Below, piece by piece: positions 9,290-18,310 of a stretch of 64,000 bases of DNA. A program made the position numbers and the translations under genes. The stretch comes from Glutamicibacter halophytocola. Lineage in GTDB: Bacteria; Actinomycetota; Actinomycetes; Actinomycetales; Micrococcaceae. Position 1 is the first letter of the stretch. Each line of letters begins with the position of its first letter. The notes under the pieces are model-generated. The model had not been told where the DNA came from and ran no database searches. It worked only from the letters and a program-made list of their open reading frames with translations. Where the stretch lies: assembly GCF_001302565.1 (NCBI RefSeq), contig NZ_CP012750.1:2976001-3040000 (forward strand), in the 5' to 3' direction.

Positions 9290-11028
9290 GCTTGCCCCTC
9301 CTCGAGTGGATTCAGGCCGCTGGATTGCAGCCGCGCGGTGCGCTGGTTCAGATTCTGCATGGCGTCCTTGAGGTAGCCTTCTTGCCCAACGAGCTCATGG
9401 CGCGGGCCTGCTTGAAGCACTCGTCCGTGGTCCATGACCACCACGTGGTCATAATCGGCCAGCAATCCCAAACGATGGGTGACGGTGATGATCGTGGTGG
9501 ATGGGTCCAGTTCACGCAGGGTCTGGATGATGCCGGCTTCGCTGTGCACGTCCAGTGCGCTGGTGGGTTCATCAAGCAGCAGAATCGGCCGGTCGGCCAG
9601 CAATGCGCGGGCCAGGGACAGGCGCTGGGCTTGCCCTCCAGAGAGCCGGGCGCCACCCTCGCCAAGCTGCTGGTCGAGGCCCTGCGGTTGTGCTGCGAGC
9701 CAGGTTTCCATTCCCACCTGCTTGATGGCAGCGAGCAGCTGGCTGTCCGTGGCGGCCGGGGCTGCCAGTTGCAGGTTTTCGCGCAGGGTCACGCCAAAGA
9801 GCGTGGCCTGTTGTTCAACGACGGCGCTGTTGGCCTTGAGAGTGGCTGGTCCCATGGGCTGGCGCCCATCATGGATTATCCCCGAGGTGGATTCGAGTTG
9901 CCCTTGGAGCACGCGGATCAAAGTGCTCTTGCCGCTGCCCGACGCCCCAATGACAGCTGTGCGGGAACCTGCGGGGAATTGCAGATTGATGTCGTCCAAG
10001 GCAAGATCGCTGCCGCTATAGCTGGCGCACAGGTGTTCAATGAATAATCCGTTGCCAGCGAGGTTCACCCGCAGCGGGTTGGCCATGGACGGATGCATCG
10101 AAATGTCTTCAATTTCGGCCAGCTTTTTCTCCGCCGCTTTCCCGGTCATCCCGATGTAGAAGAAGCTGCCAACATAGTTCACTGGAGCCAGCATCAGGTA
10201 GCTCAGGATGACGAGTGCTATGGCAGATCCCGGCGGTATCGCCCCGCTGCCCGCACGCCACCACGCCAGCAGCGAGGCGCTGGCCAATAACAGCACGGCA
10301 AAACTGGAATCAATGACCAGGAGGATCAGCTGGTTTCGGGCCAGCAATTTCATAACCTGCTGGCGCACCTGCTCGGTGGCCGTATTAATGGCCTTGCCCA
10401 TCCAGGAACTGCCACCGTTGAGTTTGAGCATGTTCAAGGAGCGCAGCGCATCCAGGAAGGTGGCTGAGAGGATGCCTTGGGCCCTGCGGTATTGTCCGTT
10501 GGCTGAACCGAAGCGACGTTGAAAACCAAGTACGATCACCGGAACCAGGGCTGTGGGAATCACGAGGAGTATCGCGCTGAGCGGGTCGACAAAAAACGCG
10601 ATGAACATCAGGATCAACACCGGGGTGGCCACGGCGGCACTGGCTGGCCCGATGAAACTCGAACGATACTTCACCGATCGTTCCACCGAATCCATGGCCG
10701 CGTGCACCAGCTCCCCTTCGCCGGCACGGCGTACGGCCAAGGGCCCAATGGAGAGGTAGTGCTTGAGCAATTTGGACCGGTGATAGCTGGTCAGGGCCTG
10801 GCTGTCGCGGGAGATCACGACGGGGATCAAAAAGGTTGCGACGAGCAAAGCCAGCAGTTCACCGGCCACGCCGATATACCACTGGGCGTCCAATGATGAG
10901 CCGGTGTGCAGCCGGTCAAATCCCTGGCCCAGCAGGACCACGAGTCCCGCGGTTCCAGCGGCGGCAATGAGGCTGAGCGCCACGACAATTGCGGTTGCTG
11001 CCGAAAAAATTCCAAAGACCCTACGCAC
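9286..11028 (-). CDS. ABC exporter, fused permease-ATPase, CydD-like half
   Basis: 580 residues with the same layout as its partner: membrane domain to about residue 320, then an ATPase with Walker A GASGSGKST, signature LSGGQAQRLSLARALL, Walker B PILLLDEPTSALD and H-loop VTHRLGLLADYD. The FIGPASAAVATPVLILMFIA and VDPLSAILLVIPTALVPVIV segments are CydD-like. First gene of the two-gene minus-strand operon; it faces the divergent thioesterase gene across 89 bases. The long plus-strand reading frames opposite both ABC genes are shadows of this high-GC coding sequence. Confidence 0.85.
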   Translation of the reverse strand: MRRVFGIFSAATAIVVALSLIAAAGTAGLVVLLGQGFDRLHTGSSLDAQWYIGVAGELLALLVATFLIPVVISRDSQALTSYHRSKLLKHYLSIGPLAVRRAGEGELVHAAMDSVERSVKYRSSFIGPASAAVATPVLILMFIAFFVDPLSAILLVIPTALVPVIVLGFQRRFGSANGQYRRAQGILSATFLDALRSLNMLKLNGGSSWMGKAINTATEQVRQQVMKLLARNQLILLVIDSSFAVLLLASASLLAWWRAGSGAIPPGSAIALVILSYLMLAPVNYVGSFFYIGMTGKAAEKKLAEIEDISMHPSMANPLRVNLAGNGLFIEHLCASYSGSDLALDDINLQFPAGSRTAVIGASGSGKSTLIRVLQGQLESTSGIIHDGRQPMGPATLKANSAVVEQQATLFGVTLRENLQLAAPAATDSQLLAAIKQVGMETWLAAQPQGLDQQLGEGGARLSGGQAQRLSLARALLADRPILLLDEPTSALDVHSEAGIIQTLRELDPSTTIITVTHRLGLLADYDHVVVMDHGRVLQAGPRHELVGQEGYLKDAMQNLNQRTARLQSSGLNPLEEGQA

Positions 11029-11117
11029 ACCACTATCCTAGGACAGATCCGGTCGCGCCCTGCAGGGTGCTTGTCACACATTGCCGGTGGCGAGCCAAGT
11101 AGGCGAAACTGGAATGC

Positions 11118-12104
11118 ATGAGCACTTCGGAGCTGAAACAGCGTCCCCATTCCGTCACCCTGCGATTCCTCGCAGCCCCGACCGACGTAGATGTCACCGG
11201 GATCGTTCCTGCAGGCACCGTCCTTGAATGGGTTGACAAGGCTGCTTATGCGGCCGCCGTCGGCTGGTCTTCGAGCTATTGCGTCACCGCGTACGTGGGC
11301 AACATCCATTTTGCAGACCCCATCCATTCGGGCGATCTGGTGGAAGTCACCGCATCGGTGGTTTATACCGGCAGCAGCTCCATGCATATCCATACCGAGG
11401 TGTCCTTCCAAGACCCTCGTGAATTGCGCCCGGTGGCATCCAGCAACTGCCTGGTGATTTTTGTTGCCGTCGGCGACGATGGCAAGCCAACTCCGGTTCC
11501 CGGCTTCATGCCTGGCACGCCGCGGGAAATCGAACTGCGCGAGAACGCTTTGGCGCGCATCGATATCCGTGAACAAATTGTTGCCTCGATGAAGGACCAG
11601 CAGTACACCGATGAAGGCACCGCTGAACGCGTGACCCTGCGTTTCATGGCTTCGCCGACCGATGTGAACTGGGGCGGCAAGGTGCACGGTGGCATGGTGA
11701 TGAAGTGGATCGACGAGGCCGCGGAGCTGTGCGCGGCGCGATACTGCCAGCAGGAGACCGTTGCGGTCTTCTCCGGTGGCATTCGTTTCTACCGGCCGCT
11801 GCTCATCGGCCATCTGGTGGAAGTCGAAGCGCGGCTGGTCTACACCGGCAACAAAGGCATGCACATTGCGGTGCATGTGCGCTCGGGCGACCCGAAGACT
11901 CGCGAAATGAACCTGACCACCTACTGCCTGACAGTGATGGTGACCCGTGATGAGACGGGTACCGCGGTGCCTGTTAAGCCTTGGGTGCCGGTCAGTGCCG
12001 AGGACCAGCGGCTGTGGGATCACGCTCGTGAATTGGTGGCCATCAGGGCCAATGCCCCTGGCGGCTACACCCCGGTCCACCTCGGCGGATCGAGCGCTTC
12101 ATGA
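11118..12104 (+). CDS. Acyl-CoA thioesterase with two hotdog domains
   Basis: 328 residues made of two tandem hotdog-fold thioesterase domains (about 8-150 and 165-310). Each repeats the same pattern: SVTLRFLAAPTDVDVTGIVP with VLEWVDKAAY in the first, RVTLRFMASPTDVNWGGKVH with VMKWIDEAAELCA in the second, each followed by a GDLVEV/GHLVEV strand and YTG-S/N-MHI. The second carries the HGG turn and the acidic D/E-A pair usual for catalysis; the first has lost HGG and may be structural. It hydrolyses acyl-CoA to free acid and CoA. Its ATGA end overlaps the start of trpF, so the two are co-translated, an unexpected pairing. Confidence 0.9.
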   Translation: MSTSELKQRPHSVTLRFLAAPTDVDVTGIVPAGTVLEWVDKAAYAAAVGWSSSYCVTAYVGNIHFADPIHSGDLVEVTASVVYTGSSSMHIHTEVSFQDPRELRPVASSNCLVIFVAVGDDGKPTPVPGFMPGTPREIELRENALARIDIREQIVASMKDQQYTDEGTAERVTLRFMASPTDVNWGGKVHGGMVMKWIDEAAELCAARYCQQETVAVFSGGIRFYRPLLIGHLVEVEARLVYTGNKGMHIAVHVRSGDPKTREMNLTTYCLTVMVTRDETGTAVPVKPWVPVSAEDQRLWDHARELVAIRANAPGGYTPVHLGGSSAS

Positions 12105-12712
12105 GCCATCGCGCGCCTTTCGTGAAAGTCTGCGGGCTGTCTACCGCGGAGGATGTGCAAGTAGCCGTGGCGCACGGCGCCGATGCGATCGGCTTTGTGC
12201 TGACGGCCAGTGCCCGTGAGGTTTCCCCGCAGCACGCCGCGCAGCTGGTGGCCTTGATTCCGGAAGGCGCTGCCTCCGTGGCCGTGTTCCATGCCGAGGA
12301 TCTGCCGACCGTGCTCGAACGCGCCACGCAGGCTGGAGTCGGGTGGGTCCAGCTGCATGGCCAGCGTTCTGCCGAAGATGTGAATCTTGCCCACGCTGCG
12401 GGCTTCAAGGTCATCCGCGCAGTCCGCCGCGATGCAAACGCAGAGGAATTTGCCGATTGGGGCGAGGACCTCTTGCTCATTGATGCTTCTGTTCCCGGCA
12501 GCGGCAAGAGCTGGGACTATGCCGCGGTTCGTGAATTGGCAGCCGGTCGCCGCTGGCTGGTAGCCGGCGGGCTGACCCCGCAGAACGTCGTCGAAGCCTT
12601 GACCCTGTCCGAGGCTACGGGCGCCGATGTCTCCTCGGGCGTTGAATCCTCACGGGGTGTCAAGGATCCTGCGCTGATTGCGCAGTTCGTTGATGCTGCC
12701 AAAGGCGCCTAG
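12101..12712 (+). CDS. trpF: Phosphoribosylanthranilate isomerase
   Basis: 203-residue TIM barrel for the third step of tryptophan synthesis, isomerising phosphoribosylanthranilate to CdRP. Signatures in order: FVKVCGLSTAEDV (catalytic Cys at about residue 11), DAIGFVL, VGWVQLHG, LLIDASVPGSGKSWDY with the catalytic Asp, WLVAGGLTPQNV, and GADVSSGVESSRGVKD for phosphate binding. Nothing is missing. It is outside any trp operon and coupled to a thioesterase gene by a four-base overlap. In many Actinobacteria the bifunctional PriA replaces TrpF, so a dedicated trpF is worth noting. Confidence 0.93.
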   Translation: MSHRAPFVKVCGLSTAEDVQVAVAHGADAIGFVLTASAREVSPQHAAQLVALIPEGAASVAVFHAEDLPTVLERATQAGVGWVQLHGQRSAEDVNLAHAAGFKVIRAVRRDANAEEFADWGEDLLLIDASVPGSGKSWDYAAVRELAAGRRWLVAGGLTPQNVVEALTLSEATGADVSSGVESSRGVKDPALIAQFVDAAKGA

Positions 12713-12715
12713 GTT

Positions 12716-13267
12716 CTAGCGGATCCAGTTGTGCGGGGCAGGCTTGCGGGAGCCCGGCAGGGCGCCCTGCTCGCGCCACTGGTGAATCCATTCCGGCACG
12801 ACGCGATCTTCAGGAACTTGCAGTCCCACCGCGGCCAGGATTTCCTCGTTGGAGACCGCGCCCTGCTTGGAGGTCATGCGGGTGGCGATATACGCCCGAG
12901 CGTAGATTTCGCCCTCGACCACAATCCGCTGTTCAAAGTAGATGCACTTGTCATCCAGGCCCAGCAGTCGAGTTTCCTGCGAGAATCTGGTTCCCAGGCG
13001 CACTGACTTGCGGAAGGTGATGGTCTCGGTCTGGACCACCGGAGTCCATTTGTTTTTGCGCATGATCTCCCAGACGCCGGAGCGGAACATCAAATCAAAC
13101 CGGCCCAAATCGAAGATCGAAAAGTACATGCCGTTATTAATATGGCCGGCGAAGTCGATGTCGGTCAAGGTCGCTCGCATGCTCACCGAGCTGGTATCAA
13201 ACATGGAGAGCCTGGTGGATTTTTTGCTGTTCAAGAAAACCATGAGGATTCGGAAGATCATGTGCAT
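12716..13267 (-). CDS. Single-hotdog acyl-CoA thioesterase family protein
   Basis: 183 residues, one hotdog domain of the 4HBT_2 type. TDIDFAGHINNGMYFSIFDLGR matches the D-x-GH-NN-Y nucleophile-region motif of 4-hydroxybenzoyl-CoA-type thioesterases; QTETITFRKSV and YFEQRIVVEGEIYARAYI form the following strands. The substrate is not evident. The first 20 residues are basic and hydrophobic and may not be translated: several in-frame ATG codons (13267, 13261, 13204) are possible and none has a strong ribosome binding site. Convergent with trpF, stops separated by three bases. Confidence 0.8.
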   Translation of the reverse strand: MHMIFRILMVFLNSKKSTRLSMFDTSSVSMRATLTDIDFAGHINNGMYFSIFDLGRFDLMFRSGVWEIMRKNKWTPVVQTETITFRKSVRLGTRFSQETRLLGLDDKCIYFEQRIVVEGEIYARAYIATRMTSKQGAVSNEEILAAVGLQVPEDRVVPEWIHQWREQGALPGSRKPAPHNWIR

Positions 13268-13415
13268 ACCATCACATTACCGCTCAGTAACTTTTCTGCC
13301 TAACCCTCATGCCACTGCCTAAACCTTTGACGTAGGCCTTGCGGACCATGCCTGCCCTGCGGCAAAGCGGTATGGTCAAAGTGCTAGCCTCCGTTTTACT
13401 CCGTCTAGGATCTTG

Positions 13416-14786
13416 ATGCGCAGACTCCCCGATGTACTTCACCGGCGCCTACCTTCCTTGCCGCCGGCAGAGTGGGAGCGCCCTGCACCTGAGCCAAAAG
13501 GACTGCGCAGGGACGTAATCCTCGCACTGGCTTTTCTGCTTTTGGCATTGCTGATGCAAGAACTAGTCCTTTCGCTGACCGAAAAAGAGGATACGGTTCA
13601 GCGTCCGCTCGCGTTCTTGATCCTTGCCGCGTTGATCCTGCCGTTGATGTTCCGGCGGCGTTGGCCAATTCCAATGATGCTTATCGGTTCCGTCGCTTTC
13701 GTGGCCAGCGGCGGCTCTGAAACCTATACGGTGACCATGCAGCTCTGCGCCCAGCTTGCCTACTTCCTTGGTCTTTATACCGCAGTGACCTGGGCCAGGA
13801 ATCGCCGGGCACTGTGGACGTCCCTGACCGTAGTGCTTCTGGCCATGGCCGTATGGATTGTCGTCTCATTATTCACCTCGGATCTGTATGCGGCGACCGG
13901 CATGAAAATGGTGGAGGATCCTGCCGGGCTGTTGCCGGTGGAGGTCGCCTATTCCCTCTATAGCTTCCTCGTAAACCTGATGTATTTCGGTGGCGCAATC
14001 TTCCTTGGACTGGTCAGCTGGTCCAATGCCTACTCCAGCGAGATCGTCAAGGAACAAGCCCAGCGAATCGCTGACCAGGCACAGCAGCTGGCAGATCGAG
14101 CCGTCAACGAGGAACGCTTGCGCATAGCCCGCGAACTCCACGATGTCATCGCCCATCACATCGCCTCGGTGGGCGTGCAGGCGTCGGCCGCCCGCCTGGT
14201 TCATGACCGGGACCCGGATAAATCCTTGGAGTTGATGCGCGGCATCGAGACTTCGGCACGCAGCGCCGTGCAGGAAACTCGCGCACTGCTCGGGGTGCTG
14301 CGCGAGAACAACACCACCGAGCTGCATCCGGAATCCGCTGACGGGACACGAAACCCGGAACCTTCGATGGCACGCCTCGGCGAACTGATTACCGCCAGCA
14401 AACTCCACGGGCTGACGGTGAATCTTTCGCGCGATGAGCACCAGCCAGGTTTCATCGATGGCTTGCCTGCAGGGCTATCACTGGCTCTCTACCGGATCAG
14501 CGGTGAGGCCCTGGCCAATGTCCGCCGACATTCCACCGCCCATCGCGCAACACTGTCGTTGCGTTCAGGATTGGATGAACAAGGTGCATGGGTAGAAGTC
14601 GAGGTCACCGATGACGGGCGTCCACGCCCTGATTCCTCTGGCACGGGATTCGGATTGCGAGGCATTCGCGAACGGGCCAATTTGCATCATGGACTGGTGG
14701 AAATTGGTCCCCGTATTCCGTGCGGTTGGCGCACGCGCGCCAGGCTACGTGTTCTCACGCATCCCGAAACGAATCCGGTCCCATGA
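13416..14786 (+). CDS. Two-component sensor histidine kinase (NarL/HisKA_3 type)
   Basis: 456 residues. The N-terminal half has about six membrane helices (35-205) with little extracellular domain, then a short coiled-coil linker, the HisKA_3 dimerisation and phosphoacceptor motif ARELHDVIAHHIASVGVQA with His near residue 242, and a C-terminal HATPase_c domain (EALANVRRHS N-box; DDGRP and GTGFGLRGIRERA G-boxes). It autophosphorylates and passes phosphate to the response regulator, whose ATG overlaps its stop (ATGA). A TTG three bases upstream is an alternative start. The lack of a sensor domain is typical of intramembrane-sensing kinases for membrane-active compounds; the real signal is unknown. 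Confidence 0.92.
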   Translation: MRRLPDVLHRRLPSLPPAEWERPAPEPKGLRRDVILALAFLLLALLMQELVLSLTEKEDTVQRPLAFLILAALILPLMFRRRWPIPMMLIGSVAFVASGGSETYTVTMQLCAQLAYFLGLYTAVTWARNRRALWTSLTVVLLAMAVWIVVSLFTSDLYAATGMKMVEDPAGLLPVEVAYSLYSFLVNLMYFGGAIFLGLVSWSNAYSSEIVKEQAQRIADQAQQLADRAVNEERLRIARELHDVIAHHIASVGVQASAARLVHDRDPDKSLELMRGIETSARSAVQETRALLGVLRENNTTELHPESADGTRNPEPSMARLGELITASKLHGLTVNLSRDEHQPGFIDGLPAGLSLALYRISGEALANVRRHSTAHRATLSLRSGLDEQGAWVEVEVTDDGRPRPDSSGTGFGLRGIRERANLHHGLVEIGPRIPCGWRTRARLRVLTHPETNPVP

Positions 14787-15448
14787 GCAAGATATCCGTA
14801 GTGATTTGCGATGATCAGTCCCTGATCGTTTCCTCTCTCAAACTCATCCTGGAGACAGATGAGCACATTGAGGTCGTCGGCACCGCCGATAACGGTTCTG
14901 CCGGTATTGAAATGGTCCAGAAGCTGAACCCGACGCTGGCACTGATGGACATCCAAATGCCTCAGATGGATGGCATCGAAGCCACGGCAAAGATCGTGGC
15001 CGACACCGCTACCAAGGTGATCGTGCTGACCACTTTCAACCGGGACGACTATCTCTTTGACGCGATGGATGCCGGAGCCAGTGGATTCCTGTTGAAAAAC
15101 AGCGAACCAGAAACGTTGATCACCGCGGTTCACCAAGTGGCCGCCGGCAACGGGTTGCTCTCCCCCGAAGTCACCTTGAAGCTCATCAAGCGTCGTACGT
15201 CCAAGGCCCTGGATCACGCCGGCATGCAGGAAACCCTGGAATCCGAGCAGCTCAAGACCCTGACGGAGCGGGAATTCCAGGTGCTGCACGAGTTGGCCAA
15301 AGGCAAGAACAACCAGGAAATTGCCGCTTCACTGGCTTTGTCCGAAGCAACAGTCAAAACCCATCTCTCCAATCTGCTGGCCAAGCTCCACCTGCGCGAT
15401 CGGGTCCAGGGAGTGTTGTTTGCCCATCGTGCCGGACTCATCCAATAG
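14783..15448 (+). CDS. LuxR/NarL-type response regulator
   Basis: 222 residues: receiver domain with acidic pocket CDD (9-11), phosphoacceptor Asp56 in LALMDIQMPQMDG, the conserved Thr and Lys (VLTTFN and LLKNSEPE), then a C-terminal LuxR helix-turn-helix (LTEREFQVLHELAKGKNNQE, SEATVKTHLSNLLAKL). Partner of the upstream kinase through an ATGA overlap. The next genes are an ABC-2 exporter on the same strand, a likely regulatory target. Confidence 0.94.
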   Translation: MSKISVVICDDQSLIVSSLKLILETDEHIEVVGTADNGSAGIEMVQKLNPTLALMDIQMPQMDGIEATAKIVADTATKVIVLTTFNRDDYLFDAMDAGASGFLLKNSEPETLITAVHQVAAGNGLLSPEVTLKLIKRRTSKALDHAGMQETLESEQLKTLTEREFQVLHELAKGKNNQEIAASLALSEATVKTHLSNLLAKLHLRDRVQGVLFAHRAGLIQ

Positions 15449-15527
15449 TTTGAGCCTTCAGATTGATCACTTAGCCGGTCTCATTTCCTAGGCTGATGAG
15501 TATAAATTTTATTCGGTGGAGGAAAAC

Positions 15528-16409
15528 TTGCTTGAGTTGCAGAACGTCTCACGCTCATTCTCGGAGCACCAGGTACTCGACGATGTCAGCTTCACGGTGC
15601 CCGGGGGCGCTTTGACCGGATTTGTCGGTGCCAATGGTGCCGGCAAGACCACCACCATGCGCATCATCATGGGGTTGCTGGCCGCGAATTCAGGAACCGT
15701 CAGTCTCAATGGCGTCGAGCTGTCATCGGATACCCGGCCGAATTTCGGATATATGCCCGAGGAACGAGGCCTGTACCCCAAGCAGCCAGTCATTGACCAG
15801 CTGGTCTACCTGGGACAGCTGCACGGCTTGGCGCGATCCACTGCTCGTTCACGGGCGATGGACTTGTTATCCCGATTCGGATTGGAGTCGCGTTCCAAAG
15901 CCAAGCTGGAGTCGCTCTCGCTGGGCAACCAGCAACGGGTGCAGGTTGCCGCTTCGCTGTTGCACGAACCCGATGTCCTGATCCTTGACGAGCCTTTTAG
16001 CGGGCTCGATCCCATCGCCGTGGATGCGATGAGCTCGATCTTGCGGGATTACGCTACACGAGGAGTTCCCGTGCTCTTCTCATCGCACCAGCTGGATCTG
16101 CTTGACGTGCTGGTTGACCACTTGGTGATCATCCAGAAAGGCAGGATTCTCGCTAGCTCGTCAGCCGATGACCTGCGGGCCTCCCAGGTTTCGCGCCATC
16201 GGTTGTCCTTGGGATCGGATGCCGGTTGGCTGCGCAATGAACCAGGTGTCACGGTCATCGATATTTCCGGGCCGGACGCGCTGGTCAATTTCGATTCCGA
16301 AACGACGGCGCAACGGGTGCTGTCCCAGGCCATGGAGCGCGGCACGGTGAACGAGTTCTCCATCTATCGCCCTTCCTTGGCCGACATCTACAGGGAGATC
16401 ATCCGATGA
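15528..16409 (+). CDS. ABC-2 type exporter, ATP-binding subunit
   Basis: About 293 residues: Walker A GANGAGKTTTMRI, signature LSLGNQQRVQVAASL (first Ser followed by LGNQQ rather than SGGQ, common in NatA-like proteins), Walker B VLILDEPFSGLDP, H-loop SSHQLDLL, and an extra 80-residue C-terminal domain as in NatA/CcmA-type exporters. The TTG at 15528 was chosen because GGAGGA ends four bases before it and LLELQNVSRSF is the family start; a GTG at 15516 inside that site would add four residues. It overlaps the permease gene by four bases. Confidence 0.9.
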   Translation: MLELQNVSRSFSEHQVLDDVSFTVPGGALTGFVGANGAGKTTTMRIIMGLLAANSGTVSLNGVELSSDTRPNFGYMPEERGLYPKQPVIDQLVYLGQLHGLARSTARSRAMDLLSRFGLESRSKAKLESLSLGNQQRVQVAASLLHEPDVLILDEPFSGLDPIAVDAMSSILRDYATRGVPVLFSSHQLDLLDVLVDHLVIIQKGRILASSSADDLRASQVSRHRLSLGSDAGWLRNEPGVTVIDISGPDALVNFDSETTAQRVLSQAMERGTVNEFSIYRPSLADIYREIIR

Positions 16410-17578
16410 AAACCACGACCCCTGCATGGCTGATCGTCGCCCTGCGAGAAGTTGAAACGAAACTACGCGACAAAGCCTTCATCATCAGCACGATTGGCAC
16501 GTTGCTGGTGATCATTGGGTCGATAGTTGTCTCCAGCATTCTTGGCAGCCGCACTGCGGAATTTGCCGTGGCCGCTACCGATGAGTCCAGCTATGAGGTG
16601 CTGGACCAGGTCCAGAAGGACAAGCCTGGCGACATGCGCTTGAGCATTGCCAAGGCCACTGAACCAGAAGCGCGGCAGCAGCTCGCCGATGGCGAATTGG
16701 ATGCGATGCTTTCCAGCAGCAACGGCTCCCAAGAGTATTCGCTCACCGGCTATGACGGAGTTGACGAGCAGCTGAGCCAACTGGTTGCTGACGGAGTCGA
16801 CACCGTGCTCACGGATCGGGTGCTCTCTTCAGCCGGCCTAGACGCCACGAGCTTGCCCGCTGCCGATGCGCTGGCCGTCTCCCAGCTTCAGGGAGACGCG
16901 GACCGGAATTCAATGGTCAAGGCCATGGGCTTCCTCTTCTCCTTCTTGTTCTACATGGCTGCGCTGCTCTTTGGCATGCCGATTGCCAACTCGGTCATCG
17001 AAGAGAAGCAGAACCGCGTGGTGGAAATTCTCGCCAGCACCATTCGACTGCGCCAATTGCTCACCGGCAAGATCATTGGCAACGTCATTCTCGCCATGAT
17101 CCAGCTCCTGGTCTTCCTGGGTGTTGGGCTGCTCGCTGCCTACCTCTCCCCACTCGAGATCCCGTTCCTTGGCGTTGTTTCCCAGGTTGCCGGATGGTTT
17201 GTTGTCTTCTTCTTTGGCGGCTTCCTGGTCTTGGCCGGGGCCTGGGCAGCGCTTGGCTCGTTGGCAACGAGAACCGAAGACCTGCAACAATCCAGCGGTC
17301 CGGTGGTGACAGTGCTCATCGCGGTGCTGTTTATCGGGCTCTATGCCAAGGACGGCTTCCTGGTTGCGGCCTCGTACGTTCCCATCGCCTCATCCGTGGC
17401 CATGCCAATCCGGCTGCTATCTGGCGAGGTTGCGCTGTGGGAGCCGATTCTTTCATTGGCCGTCCTCTTGGCCACCTGCTGGATCGTGCTGCTCTTCGCG
17501 GAGAAGGTCTACCGCCGCGCAGTCATGCATACCGGCGGCTCCTTGACCTTGCGCAAGGCCCTGAAGCTTGAAGTCTAG
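16406..17578 (+). CDS. ABC-2 type exporter permease (NatB-like)
   Basis: 390 residues. One membrane helix near the N-terminus (FIISTIGTLLVIIGSIVVSS), an extracytoplasmic domain of about 140 residues, then a cluster of five or six helices beginning GFLFSFLFYMAALLFGMPIA. The segment SVIEEKQNRVVEILASTIRL is the hallmark of ABC-2/NatB permeases. It forms the membrane channel with the preceding ATPase. NatAB-like exporters beside a two-component system often handle sodium or antimicrobial compounds; the substrate here is not established. Confidence 0.9.
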   Translation: MKTTTPAWLIVALREVETKLRDKAFIISTIGTLLVIIGSIVVSSILGSRTAEFAVAATDESSYEVLDQVQKDKPGDMRLSIAKATEPEARQQLADGELDAMLSSSNGSQEYSLTGYDGVDEQLSQLVADGVDTVLTDRVLSSAGLDATSLPAADALAVSQLQGDADRNSMVKAMGFLFSFLFYMAALLFGMPIANSVIEEKQNRVVEILASTIRLRQLLTGKIIGNVILAMIQLLVFLGVGLLAAYLSPLEIPFLGVVSQVAGWFVVFFFGGFLVLAGAWAALGSLATRTEDLQQSSGPVVTVLIAVLFIGLYAKDGFLVAASYVPIASSVAMPIRLLSGEVALWEPILSLAVLLATCWIVLLFAEKVYRRAVMHTGGSLTLRKALKLEV

Positions 17579-17637
17579 GTCCGTGGGCGAACGCTCGACC
17601 AAGCCCGCGCACAGCGAGCATTACTAGACTTGGCCCA

Positions 17638-18237
17638 GTGAGCGAAGAAAAACCCCTCTTGCAATTGCCCGCCCGGTTGATCGGCGTATGGCTGCTTTTG
17701 ATCGTCTGCATCGCAGGCTCGACCATGTTGGCAACCGCCCATTACATCACCGGCGGAAGCCTGCTGATCATCGTGGCGCTGTGGGCCACCCGCTGCCTCG
17801 CTATCGCCAGCCTGTGGTTCCTGCCCGGAAGCAGGGACACCAAGATCTTTGCCATGGCTTTGGTGCTGCTCGCGCAGATCCTGGACGTCGTGCTGAAACT
17901 GCCGGTGATTGATTCCGTCGAATATGGCGACTGGTTCATGGTGTCGGCACTGGACTTCACCGGCCAGTACTCCGGCTACTTCATCGTCTGGGGCCTGTTG
18001 CTGCCGGTCATGTCCTTGGCCGGCTGGCTTATGTTGCGTTCGCGTTCACTCGCCGGGTGGATCACCGGCCTTGTTTCGGCCATCGGCATGGGTTTTGTTG
18101 CTCAGGCCGCCATTGCCTCGGAGCACGGTTCGCTGCCTGCCTTTGTCCTGGCAACATTGGGCCGCTACGTTATTCCTGCGCTTTTATCCGCTATGGCAGA
18201 CTTCCTGATCCGCAAATACAAGAAATCCAAGAACTAG
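17638..18237 (+). CDS. Membrane protein of unknown function
   Basis: 199 residues with about six predicted membrane helices (LIGVWLLLIVCIAGSTML, GGSLLIIVALWATRCLAIAS, KIFAMALVLLAQILDVVLK, YFIVWGLLLPVMSLAGWLML, and two more) and a basic C-terminal tail RKYKKSKN. GTG start. It lies 59 bases after the ABC permease on the same strand and could be an accessory to that exporter or an independent gene. I do not recognise the family. Confidence 0.75.
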   Translation: MSEEKPLLQLPARLIGVWLLLIVCIAGSTMLATAHYITGGSLLIIVALWATRCLAIASLWFLPGSRDTKIFAMALVLLAQILDVVLKLPVIDSVEYGDWFMVSALDFTGQYSGYFIVWGLLLPVMSLAGWLMLRSRSLAGWITGLVSAIGMGFVAQAAIASEHGSLPAFVLATLGRYVIPALLSAMADFLIRKYKKSKN

Positions 18238-18254
18238 TTCCCCTGAGAACACAA

Positions 18255-18294
18255 ATGCAGCCAGCATTCCTTATATAAGGAATGCTGGCTGCAT
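18255..18294. terminator. Perfect 19-bp inverted repeat, probable bidirectional terminator
   Basis: Arms ATGCAGCCAGCATTCCTTA and its complement are separated by only TA, giving a perfect 19-bp stem between the convergent membrane-protein and putA genes. There is no long T-run on either side, so termination may be weak or the hairpin may protect mRNA ends. Confidence 0.7.
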
Positions 18295-18310
18295 CAGCTT
18301 TGGATGGAGA

